Assembly: GCF_012927325.1 (NCBI RefSeq)
Contig: NZ_JABBGI010000007.1
Coordinates: 124,001-188,000 of the forward strand
Origin: Chryseobacterium antibioticum
Lineage (GTDB): Bacteria > Bacteroidota > Bacteroidia > Flavobacteriales > Weeksellaceae
Reading direction: 5' to 3'
Length of the DNA: 64,000 nt
Below are positions 19,803 to 27,457 of the stretch, piece after piece; position 1 is the stretch's first letter; every line of letters starts with the position of its first letter. The translations under genes and the position numbers were made by a program. Under the pieces are notes generated by a model. That model was not told the origin of the DNA, ran no database searches, and was given only the letters and a program-made list of their open reading frames with translations.

Positions 19803-21071
19803 CTAGTTAATCTGATCAAATCTTGCATATTCTGCAATCTTTTTAGGAATTCTGATTCCTTCTTCGGTCTGGTTGTTTTCAAGCAATGCAGCCATAATTC
19901 TCGGAAGAGCCATTGCAGAACCGTTTAAGGTATGTACAAGCTGAGCTTTCCCATCTGTTTTGAAACGGCATTTCAGACGGTTTGCCTGGAAAGTTTCAAA
20001 ATTAGATACAGAACTTACTTCAAGCCACATTTCCTGAGCTGCACTCCATACTTCAAAGTCATAGGTCATGGCAGCAGCAAAACCTGTATCCCCTCCACAA
20101 AGTCTCAATACTCTGAACGGAAGTTCAAGATCTGCAAGGATCTCCTTGATATGTTCTACCATTTCCTCTAATGCAGCATAAGAGTTCTCAGGCTTTTCAA
20201 GTCTTACGATCTCTACTTTTTCGAACTGGTGAAGACGGTTCAGACCTCTTACATGAGCTCCGTAACTTCCCGCTTCTCTTCTGTAGCACTGAGAGAAAGC
20301 TGTATTTTTGATCGGAAGGTCTTTTTCCTCCAGCAATACATCACGATAAAGGTTCGTTACAGGAACTTCTGCCGTAGGAATCAGATACAAATCATCAATA
20401 CCAATATGGTACATCTGACCTTCTTTATCAGGAAGCTGTCCCGTTCCGTATCCTGAAGCTTCATTCACAACGTGAGGAGGATTAACTTCCATATAGCCCT
20501 TTTCAACGTTTTTATCCAGAAAATATTGAACCAATGCTCTCTGAAGTCTTGCTCCTTTACCCAAATAAACAGGGAAACCGGCACCGGCAATCTTTACTCC
20601 CAATTCAAAATCGATCAGGTTATATTTTTTGGCAAGTTCCCAGTGAGGAATAGCCCCTTCTCCAAGGCCTTCCACATCATGAGACTGGTAAATATTCTCG
20701 TTGTCTTCCGCAGAAGATCCGCTTTTAACTAAATCAAAAGGAACGTTGGGAATCTGGTATAAAATATCCAGTAAAGCCTTCTCCGTTACATCTAACTGAG
20801 CCTGCAGTTCTTTACTCGATTCTTTGTATTGAGCTGTTTTAGATTTTGAGGATTCCGCTTCTTCTTTTTTTCCTTCTTTCATCAAAAGTCCAATTTCTTT
20901 GGAAATTTTGTTGATTTCAGCAAGTTGGGAATCTAATTCAAACTGAATTCTTTTTCTTTCGTCGTCAGTAGCGACAGCATCGTCTACCAACCCAAGATTC
21001 TTGAATTGTCTTTTTTGAAGACCTTCTAAAACGCGCTCTTTATTGTCGCGTAAAAAATTGACTTGTAACAT
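19803..21071 (-). CDS. serS: Seryl-tRNA synthetase
   Basis: Class II aminoacyl-tRNA synthetase charging tRNA-Ser. The 422-residue protein has the N-terminal coiled-coil tRNA-binding arm (about residues 30-105), motif 2 (FSQCYRREAGSYG) and motif 3 (NGSAMALPRIMAALLENNQ). Full length and no unusual change seen. A 12-bp direct repeat lies in its leader (21077-21102) and a perfect -7 box lies at 21128-21135. Confidence 0.97.
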   Translation of the reverse strand: MLQVNFLRDNKERVLEGLQKRQFKNLGLVDDAVATDDERKRIQFELDSQLAEINKISKEIGLLMKEGKKEEAESSKSKTAQYKESSKELQAQLDVTEKALLDILYQIPNVPFDLVKSGSSAEDNENIYQSHDVEGLGEGAIPHWELAKKYNLIDFELGVKIAGAGFPVYLGKGARLQRALVQYFLDKNVEKGYMEVNPPHVVNEASGYGTGQLPDKEGQMYHIGIDDLYLIPTAEVPVTNLYRDVLLEEKDLPIKNTAFSQCYRREAGSYGAHVRGLNRLHQFEKVEIVRLEKPENSYAALEEMVEHIKEILADLELPFRVLRLCGGDTGFAAAMTYDFEVWSAAQEMWLEVSSVSNFETFQANRLKCRFKTDGKAQLVHTLNGSAMALPRIMAALLENNQTEEGIRIPKKIAEYARFDQIN

Positions 21072-21076
21072 TTTAT

Positions 21077-21102
21077 TTAGATGTTAAATATTAGATGTTA
21101 AA
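21077..21102. repeat. 12-bp direct repeat in the serS leader
   Basis: TTAGATGTTAAA occurs at 21077-21088 and again at 21091-21102. A related pattern (TTAGAAGTGAGA, TTAGAAGTTAGA) occurs before the RNA-repair operon near 58530-58553, suggesting a dispersed intergenic mini-repeat. Confidence 0.5.
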
Positions 21103-21127
21103 CTTAAATACTAAGCTAACAGTTTTA

Positions 21128-21135
21128 CAAATTTA
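21128..21135 (-). promoter_or_regulatory. -7 promoter box for serS
   Basis: TAAATTTG on the minus strand is a perfect TAnnTTTG box about 57 bases upstream of the serS ATG and just past the stop of the lipoprotein gene. No TTG lies at the ideal distance. Confidence 0.5.
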
Positions 21136-21138
21136 GAA

Positions 21139-21663
21139 TTATTTTATGATAGTAAAGGTATTTATCGCATTAGGTGCATCGGCAGCTTTCGAAAATACGA
21201 CCTGACCATTGTAACGGACCTCGGAAACCTGGAACAGTGAAGGCGTCCAGCGGTAACGAATTTCCATAGCATCAGTAACGGTAACCACCTGATTGTTCAC
21301 TGTTCTGCTAAGCGAAAAAGTGAGATTTGATCTGTATGTTTTATTCTCGGGGCTCACAGAATCTAAAATCACCCTTCTCGCTCCTCTCAAATACTCAAAA
21401 TAGTATAAGGAATCCGTTGTCATTTTAAGAGGGACAGATACTGGAGCAATATCTGCTAATCCATTCGCATCATTCACTGAATAGGCAGTATATGATCCTG
21501 TCTTTTTACCGTTCAGCAGATCCTGTCCGGCACTGTTTTTCATATAGAAGTTCATGACCTGATCAATCCTCTGTAAAGATTCATCGTCGCTTCCGCATGA
21601 AACCGTTAAAAAAAGTACGGCTATAAGTTTAAGTATGACAATATGATTGAGCTTAGATTTCAT
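21139..21663 (-). CDS. Lipoprotein of unknown function
   Basis: A 174-residue protein with a lipoprotein signal (LFLTVSC, Cys about residue 23) followed by GSDDE, a typical surface-export-like acidic stretch after the lipidated Cys. The rest looks beta-rich and no family is recognised. It is divergent from the flippase gene, with overlapping promoter boxes between them. Confidence 0.75.
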   Translation of the reverse strand: MKSKLNHIVILKLIAVLFLTVSCGSDDESLQRIDQVMNFYMKNSAGQDLLNGKKTGSYTAYSVNDANGLADIAPVSVPLKMTTDSLYYFEYLRGARRVILDSVSPENKTYRSNLTFSLSRTVNNQVVTVTDAMEIRYRWTPSLFQVSEVRYNGQVVFSKAADAPNAINTFTIIK

Positions 21664-21694
21664 CTTCTGTTAATTTTCAATAATTTTTTTTATG

Positions 21695-21702
21695 CAAATG
21701 TA
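21695..21702 (-). promoter_or_regulatory. -7 box for the lipoprotein gene
   Basis: TACATTTG on the minus strand is a perfect TAnnTTTG match 32 bases upstream of the lipoprotein ATG. It is only 6 bases from the opposing -7 box at 21709. Confidence 0.55.
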
Positions 21703-21708
21703 TAATTA

Positions 21709-21716
21709 TATATTTG
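21709..21716 (+). promoter_or_regulatory. -7 box for the flippase gene
   Basis: TATATTTG is a perfect TAnnTTTG match 18 bases before the flippase ATG at 21735. No clear TTG lies upstream. Confidence 0.55.
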
Positions 21717-21734
21717 TTCTCGTAATATTTTACC

Positions 21735-22967
21735 ATGTTTTTAAACAAACTCAAAAGATTAAACAGCAGTCACATCACCACCATCTTTAAAGGGAACTTT
21801 ATTTCTAAGTTTGTTTTGGTGATTGGAGGGCTTCTGCTGGCAAAATATTACGGTTCATCTGAATACGGGATATTCAGTATCTACCTGAGCATCATGAGCA
21901 TATTTACCGTAGTACTGAGCCTTGCACAGGAACACATGATCATGCTCGAGGGAAATGAGGAGGATGTGAACAATAATTTCAGTGCGGCCGGCATTATTTC
22001 AGGGGCAGTTATGATGTTGGCTTTCCTGTTGGTATTTATTCCTTTTGATATTCCTAAAAACATTTTATTTCTTGGGATTTTTACCGGCTTTATTTACTTA
22101 TTTACCAACAATGCGAAATTCTTACTGGCTAAAAAGAAACTCTTCAAACTGGTTTCCGTTCTGACGATTGTAGATTCTCTGATAAGCTTTCTGTTTCAGG
22201 TGGTATTTGTATTTATTAAGATAGAAAACGGCCTTGTGATCGGCAGCCTGATCGGATATATCGCCGCTTTCCTTGCTGCCATTTATTACTCCAGAAAATA
22301 TTATGTAAAACCAGATTTCAAAAGATACATAGCCAATGCAAAAAAACGGCCGGAGCTTTTTAAATACTCTTACCCTTCCACACTGATCAATGCATTAGGA
22401 AATAATATTATGCCGATCCTGATATCGCTTTATTTTGCAGATTCATTGCTTGGAGAATATTCTTTAGCGGTAAAAATCATGTCGGTTCCACTTCTTTTGG
22501 TCTCCTCATCCATCGCAACGGTTTACTATCCAAGAGCTGCGGAGATTAACAACAGAGGCCGGAGCAAAAGTGAACTTTTTGCGTATACCAAGAAAATGAG
22601 CTTAATGAATTTTTATATCATTTTTGCGCTGTATATCCTCGTCAACGTCGTTGGAATTCCTATACTGGAATTGTTTTTCAATAAAAACTGGGAACATCTT
22701 GGTCTGTTTATTTTCCTGATGTCATTTGGATATCTTACCCGAAGCCTTATCAATCCTATTTCAGATATTCTCACGATCCTGAAGAGAAATAATGTAGCCA
22801 TGGTCTTTAATATTTATCTTTTCCTGGCCAATATTGCCGCTATCCTGATTGGAAAAGAGAAAGGAATCAGCTATCTGGTGGGTATTTTTTCCCTGTTCTT
22901 GTTTATAGGTTATGGATTTTTGTACTTTTACATCATGTTTATTCTGAAGAAAAATGAATCCGATTAA
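21735..22967 (+). CDS. Polysaccharide flippase (Wzx/MATE-like fold)
   Basis: A 410-residue integral membrane protein with about 12 predicted helices of the MOP superfamily ([21 protein letters not shown] near the N-terminus and the FFNKNW...[11 protein letters not shown] pattern later). Such proteins move lipid-linked glycans across the inner membrane. It overlaps the following acyltransferase by 14 bases, so the two form an operon. No glycosyltransferases are adjacent, so the substrate is unknown. Confidence 0.85.
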   Translation: MFLNKLKRLNSSHITTIFKGNFISKFVLVIGGLLLAKYYGSSEYGIFSIYLSIMSIFTVVLSLAQEHMIMLEGNEEDVNNNFSAAGIISGAVMMLAFLLVFIPFDIPKNILFLGIFTGFIYLFTNNAKFLLAKKKLFKLVSVLTIVDSLISFLFQVVFVFIKIENGLVIGSLIGYIAAFLAAIYYSRKYYVKPDFKRYIANAKKRPELFKYSYPSTLINALGNNIMPILISLYFADSLLGEYSLAVKIMSVPLLLVSSSIATVYYPRAAEINNRGRSKSELFAYTKKMSLMNFYIIFALYILVNVVGIPILELFFNKNWEHLGLFIFLMSFGYLTRSLINPISDILTILKRNNVAMVFNIYLFLANIAAILIGKEKGISYLVGIFSLFLFIGYGFLYFYIMFILKKNESD

Positions 22968-23562
22968 AAAATTTATTGAATACCAGATTTTCCATAGAAT
23001 TAATAATTTTTTCTATCCGGAGTATTACCGCCAAAAATATGACTACCTGCTTCCTCATGTGCTCTTTTTCTATTATTTGGTTCCACAAAAAATACTGAGA
23101 ATCAATGGGAAAGTTCCATGGCCGGTTCATTTTACTTCGGAAATCAGAGGATACCAGAATATCAAGAAAGGGATTATGTGTGATCCGGGTGATAATCCCA
23201 ATATTTATATTCAGGCGAATAACGGGATCATTATAGGACACAATGTAGGTTTCGGAGCGGGAACGTCTCTGATATCTGCCAATCATAACCACAATGACCA
23301 CAGCATTCATGACCAATGTGAGCCTATCACAATAGGTAATAATGTTTTTGTAGGAACGAATTCGGTGATTCTTCCGGGCGTAAAAATAGGTGACAATGTC
23401 GTGATCGGAGCCGGCTCTATTGTTGCAAAAGATATTCCTTCCAACTCTATTGCAGTAGGAAATCCCTGTAAGGTTATCAAACAAAAAGAACCTTACATTG
23501 AAGACTTCACGAAGACTGTTTTTAACAGAAAACTCCCCGAAGGCATCAATCTAAAGTTCTAG
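22954..23562 (+). CDS. Hexapeptide-repeat acyltransferase
   Basis: A 202-residue left-handed beta-helix acyltransferase (WbbJ/CatB type). Hexapeptide turns run from about residue 85 ([19 protein letters not shown]) through [18 protein letters not shown] and [21 protein letters not shown]. The catalytic His lies in NHNHNDH. Probably O-acetylates a sugar of a surface glycan handled by the neighbouring flippase. It converges on the next gene with only 21 bases between stops. Confidence 0.88.
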   Translation: MNPIKKFIEYQIFHRINNFFYPEYYRQKYDYLLPHVLFFYYLVPQKILRINGKVPWPVHFTSEIRGYQNIKKGIMCDPGDNPNIYIQANNGIIIGHNVGFGAGTSLISANHNHNDHSIHDQCEPITIGNNVFVGTNSVILPGVKIGDNVVIGAGSIVAKDIPSNSIAVGNPCKVIKQKEPYIEDFTKTVFNRKLPEGINLKF

Positions 23563-23583
23563 AAGATTGTATTTTATATGGGG

Positions 23584-24072
23584 CTAAGCAATCCCTGCTG
23601 CCCAGCTTTTCTCTAATGGAAGAAGAAAGTGACTTAAAAAGTCCAGGTAGGTATTTTTAGAAAAATCAAAAACCTGGATGTCTTTCGGCAATTCACCGCT
23701 TCTCAGTTGAGATTTAAAGTCCTGAAGTTTCAGAGTCTTTACTTCATTATTCTGTATAAAACTAGCTTTCATTCTGTCGAAAAGTCCCAGTTGATACTCG
23801 CCGTCGATCTCGCGCATGATCTTCCCTAAGGCATCAATACTGCATCCTGAAGCCATTTCTTTCTCCTCGTCTACACATACCACGATAAACTGATTTTTCT
23901 CAATTTTAAAGGAGGAGGCAAGCTGTTTTCCGTGTGCTGCCCAAGTGGCAAGGAAATCGAATAGTTTTTCGGTGATCACTTTAGCCTCTTTGGTTTCAAA
24001 TGGTCTCGATGCGGGGTATATAATGACTCTGTAGTCGTTGGTTTCTACTATACTAGATTCTTCAATTTTCAT
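23584..24072 (-). CDS. Conserved-looking protein of unknown function
   Basis: A 162-residue soluble protein without signal peptide or membrane segment. Visible features are an NDYRVIIYPASRPF start, SFKIEKNQFIVVCVDE and a C-terminal DFSKNTYLDFLSHFLLPLEKSW. No catalytic motif recognised; nothing resembling Walker motifs is present. It lies downstream of the iron-sulfur protein gene but is separated by a probable terminator. Confidence 0.75.
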   Translation of the reverse strand: MKIEESSIVETNDYRVIIYPASRPFETKEAKVITEKLFDFLATWAAHGKQLASSFKIEKNQFIVVCVDEEKEMASGCSIDALGKIMREIDGEYQLGLFDRMKASFIQNNEVKTLKLQDFKSQLRSGELPKDIQVFDFSKNTYLDFLSHFLLPLEKSWAAGIA

Positions 24073-24124
24073 ATCCTGTCGGTTTTAAAGTATAAAATTA
24101 AGAAATATTCCTGAGTTTATAATC

Positions 24125-24155
24125 AAGAAAAACCCAAGCCTGAGCCTGAGTTTTT
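24125..24155 (-). terminator. Probable terminator after the CCG-domain gene
   Basis: On the minus strand AAAACTCAGG and CTTGGGTTTT pair (10 bp with two G-U) around a 6-base loop, followed by T-rich sequence. It lies about 20 bases downstream of the iron-sulfur protein stop. Confidence 0.5.
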
Positions 24156-24175
24156 AGATATCTTTAATGGATTTT

Positions 24176-24961
24176 CTATAAATCGTCTGCTTCAGCAAGA
24201 AGTTCTACAATATCCTTTACAACTACTTCTTCGTTTTTGTTAAAGTGTTTTACACCGTCTGTCATCATGGTATTACAGAACGGACATCCTGTCGCAATGA
24301 CTTTAGGCAGGAAAGATAAAGCTTCTTCGGTTCTTTCAATATTGATGTCTTTGTTCCCTTTTTCAGGTTCTTTAAACATCTGTGCACCTCCTGCTCCACA
24401 GCATAAACCGTTGGTTTTGCAACGCTTCATTTCTACAAGCTCGGCATCCAGTTTTTCAAGAAGAATCCTAGGAGCCTCATATTCGTTGTTGGCTCTCCCC
24501 AGGTAGCAAGGATCATGGAAAGTGATCTTTTTTCCTTTAAAAGCTCCTCCTTCGATTTTCAATCTTCCTTCTTCCATTAATGTCTTAAGGAACTGAGTAT
24601 GATGCACCACTTCGTAGTGTCCTCCAAGGCTCGGATATTCGTTTTTAAGGGTGTTGAAACAGTGAGGGCAGGCGGTAACGATCTTTTTCACTTCATACGC
24701 ATTCAGGACCTCAATATTGGTAAGGGCCATCATCTGGAAGACAAATTCGTTTCCTGCTCTTTTCGCGGGATCTCCGGTACAGCTTTCTTCCTGTCCGAGA
24801 ACAGCGAATTCAACTCCTATTTTATTAAGAATTTTACAAAAGGCTTTGGTGATTTTTTTCGCGCGGTCGTCAAAACTTCCGGCACATCCCACCCAAAATA
24901 AAACTTCCGGGGATTTTCCTTCGGCAGCATATTCTGCCATTGTTTTTATATTGAAATCCAT
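24176..24961 (-). CDS. CCG-domain iron-sulfur oxidoreductase subunit (HdrB/GlpC/LutA type)
   Basis: Two cysteine-rich CCG domains: GCAGSFD...EESCTGDPAKR...CPHCFNTL, then DPCYLGR...LCCGAGGAQ...CPFCNTMM. Such subunits bind non-cubane Fe-S clusters and pass electrons to or from a membrane ferredoxin partner, encoded just upstream (25025-26368). I chose the start at 24961 (MDFNIKT). A longer TTG-started version begins at 24994, but that TTG is the -33 element of a promoter whose -7 box lies 6 bases before the ATG, so the mRNA may be leaderless. Confidence 0.88.
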   Translation of the reverse strand: MDFNIKTMAEYAAEGKSPEVLFWVGCAGSFDDRAKKITKAFCKILNKIGVEFAVLGQEESCTGDPAKRAGNEFVFQMMALTNIEVLNAYEVKKIVTACPHCFNTLKNEYPSLGGHYEVVHHTQFLKTLMEEGRLKIEGGAFKGKKITFHDPCYLGRANNEYEAPRILLEKLDAELVEMKRCKTNGLCCGAGGAQMFKEPEKGNKDINIERTEEALSFLPKVIATGCPFCNTMMTDGVKHFNKNEEVVVKDIVELLAEADDL

Positions 24962-24966
24962 TTTTT

Positions 24967-24994
24967 CAAATTTACGAATATACCAGTTTACCAA
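24967..24994 (-). promoter_or_regulatory. Promoter of the CCG-domain gene
   Basis: Minus strand: TTG (24992-24994), a 17-base spacer, and a perfect -7 box TAAATTTG (24967-24974). The ATG is at 24961, so transcription should start at or within a base or two of the start codon. Confidence 0.65.
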
Positions 24995-25024
24995 TGAATT
25001 GCTACATTGTTACATTATTTTACA

Positions 25025-26368
25025 TTAATTCTCGTTTGCCCAGTTCAGACGGTCTGCCTGATTATACTGCCAAGGTGCAGCATTGTTTTCTACATTCGTC
25101 ATCATCAGATTTAGTTCCTGAGGTGCAGCGGACTGCTCCATCACAAGGAATCTTCTCATTTCGAAAATAATAGAAAGCGGATCCAGCAATACCGGACATG
25201 CTTCTGTACAGGCGTTACATGTTGTACATGCCCAAAGTTCTTCTTTTGTAATATAATCATTCAGAAGCTTCTTGCCGTCGTCTTCGAATTTTCCGTTTTT
25301 GTCTATATTTCTACCTACTTCTTCCAGCCTGTCTCTTGTTTTCATCAGAATCAGTCTTGGAGAAAGTTTTTTCCCTGTGATGTTAGCAGGACATACCGAA
25401 GTACATCTTCCGCATTCTGTACAGGAATAGGCGTTGAGTAATTGTACCTGATTCAGGTCAAATATATCTTCTGCTCCAAACTTGGAAGGAACATCTGCAG
25501 CTTCTCCTTCAGCCGGTGCGGCATAAGGGTCAGCGTTAGGGTCCATCATCAACTTGATTTCTTTGGTTACAGAGTCAAGATTATTGAATTTTCCTTTTTT
25601 ATCAAGATTCGCAAACCAAGTGCTTGGAAATGCCAGAATAATATGAAGGTGTTTTGAGTAATAAAGATAGTTCATGAAGAAAAGGATCCCTACAAAGTGG
25701 AACCACCATGCGCTTCTTTCAACAAAAACCAAAAAGCCATTGTCAAAACTAAATACTTCCAAGAATGGAACAAACAGCATTTGACTAATCGGAAAAGAAC
25801 CTACATGATGAAAACCTTCTGCATTTCTTGCCTGCAAAACTAATTCTGAAGCATTCATGCTGAAGAAGGCTACCATTAGAGCAAACTCTATAATCAGAAT
25901 CCAATTGGCATCGTTTTTAGGCCAGCCAAAAAGTTCTTTCATGGTAAGCCTTTTAACGCCATAGAAATTTCTTCTGATAAAGAAAACAACCACTCCAATG
26001 ATTACTAAAAGAGCCAGTACTTCCAATGTCGCCGTAAAGAAATTATAGAAACCGTGTCCAAAAATGGAAGCTAAAAATCTGTGGGTTCCAAAAATTCCGT
26101 CTACAATAATCTCTATCAATTCAATATTGATAATAACAAAACCAACGTATACAAAAAGGTGGAGAATACCTGCTACAGGACGTTTCACCATTTTGCTCTG
26201 GCCCATCGCCACTCTGGCCATGGTTTCCCAGCGCTCTGCTTTCCTGTCGCTTCTGTTGATCTCTCTTCCCAGCTTGATATTTCTGTAAATCTTGAGCAGG
26301 CTTTTTGCAAATAGCCCAAATCCAGCAACTAATAAGATCAGAAAAATAATGTTATCGATGTACTGCAT
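25025..26368 (-). CDS. Membrane-bound dicluster 4Fe-4S protein (HdrE/NarI-like plus ferredoxin)
   Basis: A 447-residue protein with an N-terminal cytochrome-b-like membrane domain of about five helices (residues 5-25, 70-90, 110-135, 158-178, 215-235) with conserved histidines, then a ferredoxin domain with CTECGRCTSVCP and CTTCNACTEACP. With the downstream CCG protein it forms a heterodisulfide-reductase-like electron module that probably feeds the quinone pool. The electron donor is not shown by sequence; an acyl-CoA/ETF route is possible. It follows the MCE gene after 7 bases. Confidence 0.88.
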   Translation of the reverse strand: MQYIDNIIFLILLVAGFGLFAKSLLKIYRNIKLGREINRSDRKAERWETMARVAMGQSKMVKRPVAGILHLFVYVGFVIINIELIEIIVDGIFGTHRFLASIFGHGFYNFFTATLEVLALLVIIGVVVFFIRRNFYGVKRLTMKELFGWPKNDANWILIIEFALMVAFFSMNASELVLQARNAEGFHHVGSFPISQMLFVPFLEVFSFDNGFLVFVERSAWWFHFVGILFFMNYLYYSKHLHIILAFPSTWFANLDKKGKFNNLDSVTKEIKLMMDPNADPYAAPAEGEAADVPSKFGAEDIFDLNQVQLLNAYSCTECGRCTSVCPANITGKKLSPRLILMKTRDRLEEVGRNIDKNGKFEDDGKKLLNDYITKEELWACTTCNACTEACPVLLDPLSIIFEMRRFLVMEQSAAPQELNLMMTNVENNAAPWQYNQADRLNWANEN

Positions 26369-26375
26369 AAGGTGA

Positions 26376-27326
26376 TTAGTCTTTATTGTTCTTACCGAAA
26401 ACCGAGAAATTAATATATCTCTTAGGGTTTGCTTTCATATCTTCAATCAATGAATTCAGGTTTGTAGATGCAGAATTCAGATTATTGTAAAGTTGCTCAT
26501 CCTTCATTAGCTTTCCTAAGCTTCCCTGTCCACTATCAACTCCTGCAATGACCTGATTAAGTTTTCCTACGGTAGCATCTAAATTGGATATAGCTGCATT
26601 CAACTTTTTAGTATCAATGCTTTCTGCAAGATTTCCGTATTTATCCAAAGTTACTTTTCCACTCTGCATGGTAACACTTGCATCATCAAGTACTTTCTGA
26701 AGTTTGGGATCATTATGTCCAACCAAGGTATTTACACTTCCTGCTGTAGTCTGTAAAGCGCTTACCGTCTTATTAAGATTCGAAAGCAATGCTTTGATTT
26801 CAGCTCTGTTCTGCCCGTCAACCAATAGATTGGCATTAGCCATTAGAGAGTCTACACGATGTAATACTGTTTGCAGCTGATCTTTCACCGGACCTACCTG
26901 AGAAGAAAAACTTCCCAAAGTTCCCAATTTGAAAGTACCTTGTAGGGTATCACCGTCTTTTGCCGTCTGGCCACCATACATAAGATTTACCCTCATTTCT
27001 TTTCCGGACATAAGGCCTGGTTCAAAGATTTCTAGGGTTGAATTTTTGGAAAACTCGAACTTGTCATCCACCGTAATTTTTACTACAAAACTAATTTTTC
27101 CGTCTTTTGCGGTCTTAGGAATGATCTTATCGACCTGTCCTACTTTGAGACCGTTGATGGAAACTGCAGACGACTGAGCCAGCCCTTCTACATTGTCGTA
27201 TTTTGCGTAAAATATATTATCGGTAGTAAAAAGACTTCTGCCCTTCATGAATTGAAACAACACCACAAAGCCTACAATAGCCAAAAGTGCAATCACACCA
27301 GCTTTTAATTCTTTACTGAACTTCAC
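26376..27326 (-). CDS. MCE-family lipid transport protein (MlaD-like)
   Basis: A 316-residue periplasmic protein anchored by one N-terminal helix (about residues 10-25). The MCE domain follows (YDNVEGLAQSSAVSINGLKVGQVDKI, about 43-70). The long C-terminal part is helical and Asn/Leu-rich. It would act as the substrate-binding part of a phospholipid ABC transporter; MlaE- and MlaF-like genes are at 45065-46632. Here it heads the unit with the two iron-sulfur genes. Confidence 0.88.
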   Translation of the reverse strand: MKFSKELKAGVIALLAIVGFVVLFQFMKGRSLFTTDNIFYAKYDNVEGLAQSSAVSINGLKVGQVDKIIPKTAKDGKISFVVKITVDDKFEFSKNSTLEIFEPGLMSGKEMRVNLMYGGQTAKDGDTLQGTFKLGTLGSFSSQVGPVKDQLQTVLHRVDSLMANANLLVDGQNRAEIKALLSNLNKTVSALQTTAGSVNTLVGHNDPKLQKVLDDASVTMQSGKVTLDKYGNLAESIDTKKLNAAISNLDATVGKLNQVIAGVDSGQGSLGKLMKDEQLYNNLNSASTNLNSLIEDMKANPKRYINFSVFGKNNKD

Positions 27327-27348
27327 TTGCTAAATTTTTTCTAATGAG

Positions 27349-27356
27349 CAAATATA
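27349..27356 (-). promoter_or_regulatory. -7 box for the MCE/iron-sulfur operon
   Basis: TATATTTG on the minus strand is a perfect TAnnTTTG box 22 bases before the MCE gene ATG. No TTG lies at the ideal distance. Confidence 0.55.
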
Positions 27357-27402
27357 ACACATTTTAAATTAATCTTTTTCTTTATTGTTCTGCGTTAAAT
27401 AC

Positions 27403-27432
27403 AAAAAAGCGGCAGAAAAATCTGCCGCTTTT
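27403..27432. terminator. Terminator of the PpiD-like gene
   Basis: AAAAGCGGCAGA (27405-27416) pairs with TCTGCCGCTTTT (27421-27432), a perfect 12-bp stem with an A4 loop. On the minus strand it is followed by a T-run, ending the transcript from 29611. Confidence 0.85.
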
Positions 27433-27457
27433 ATTTATATCTGTAAAAATTAATTTC

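Noticed and set aside
22939..23484. 181-codon antisense frame over the acyltransferase
   Set aside because: The plus-strand frame encodes a clear hexapeptide acyltransferase; the antisense product has no recognisable motif.
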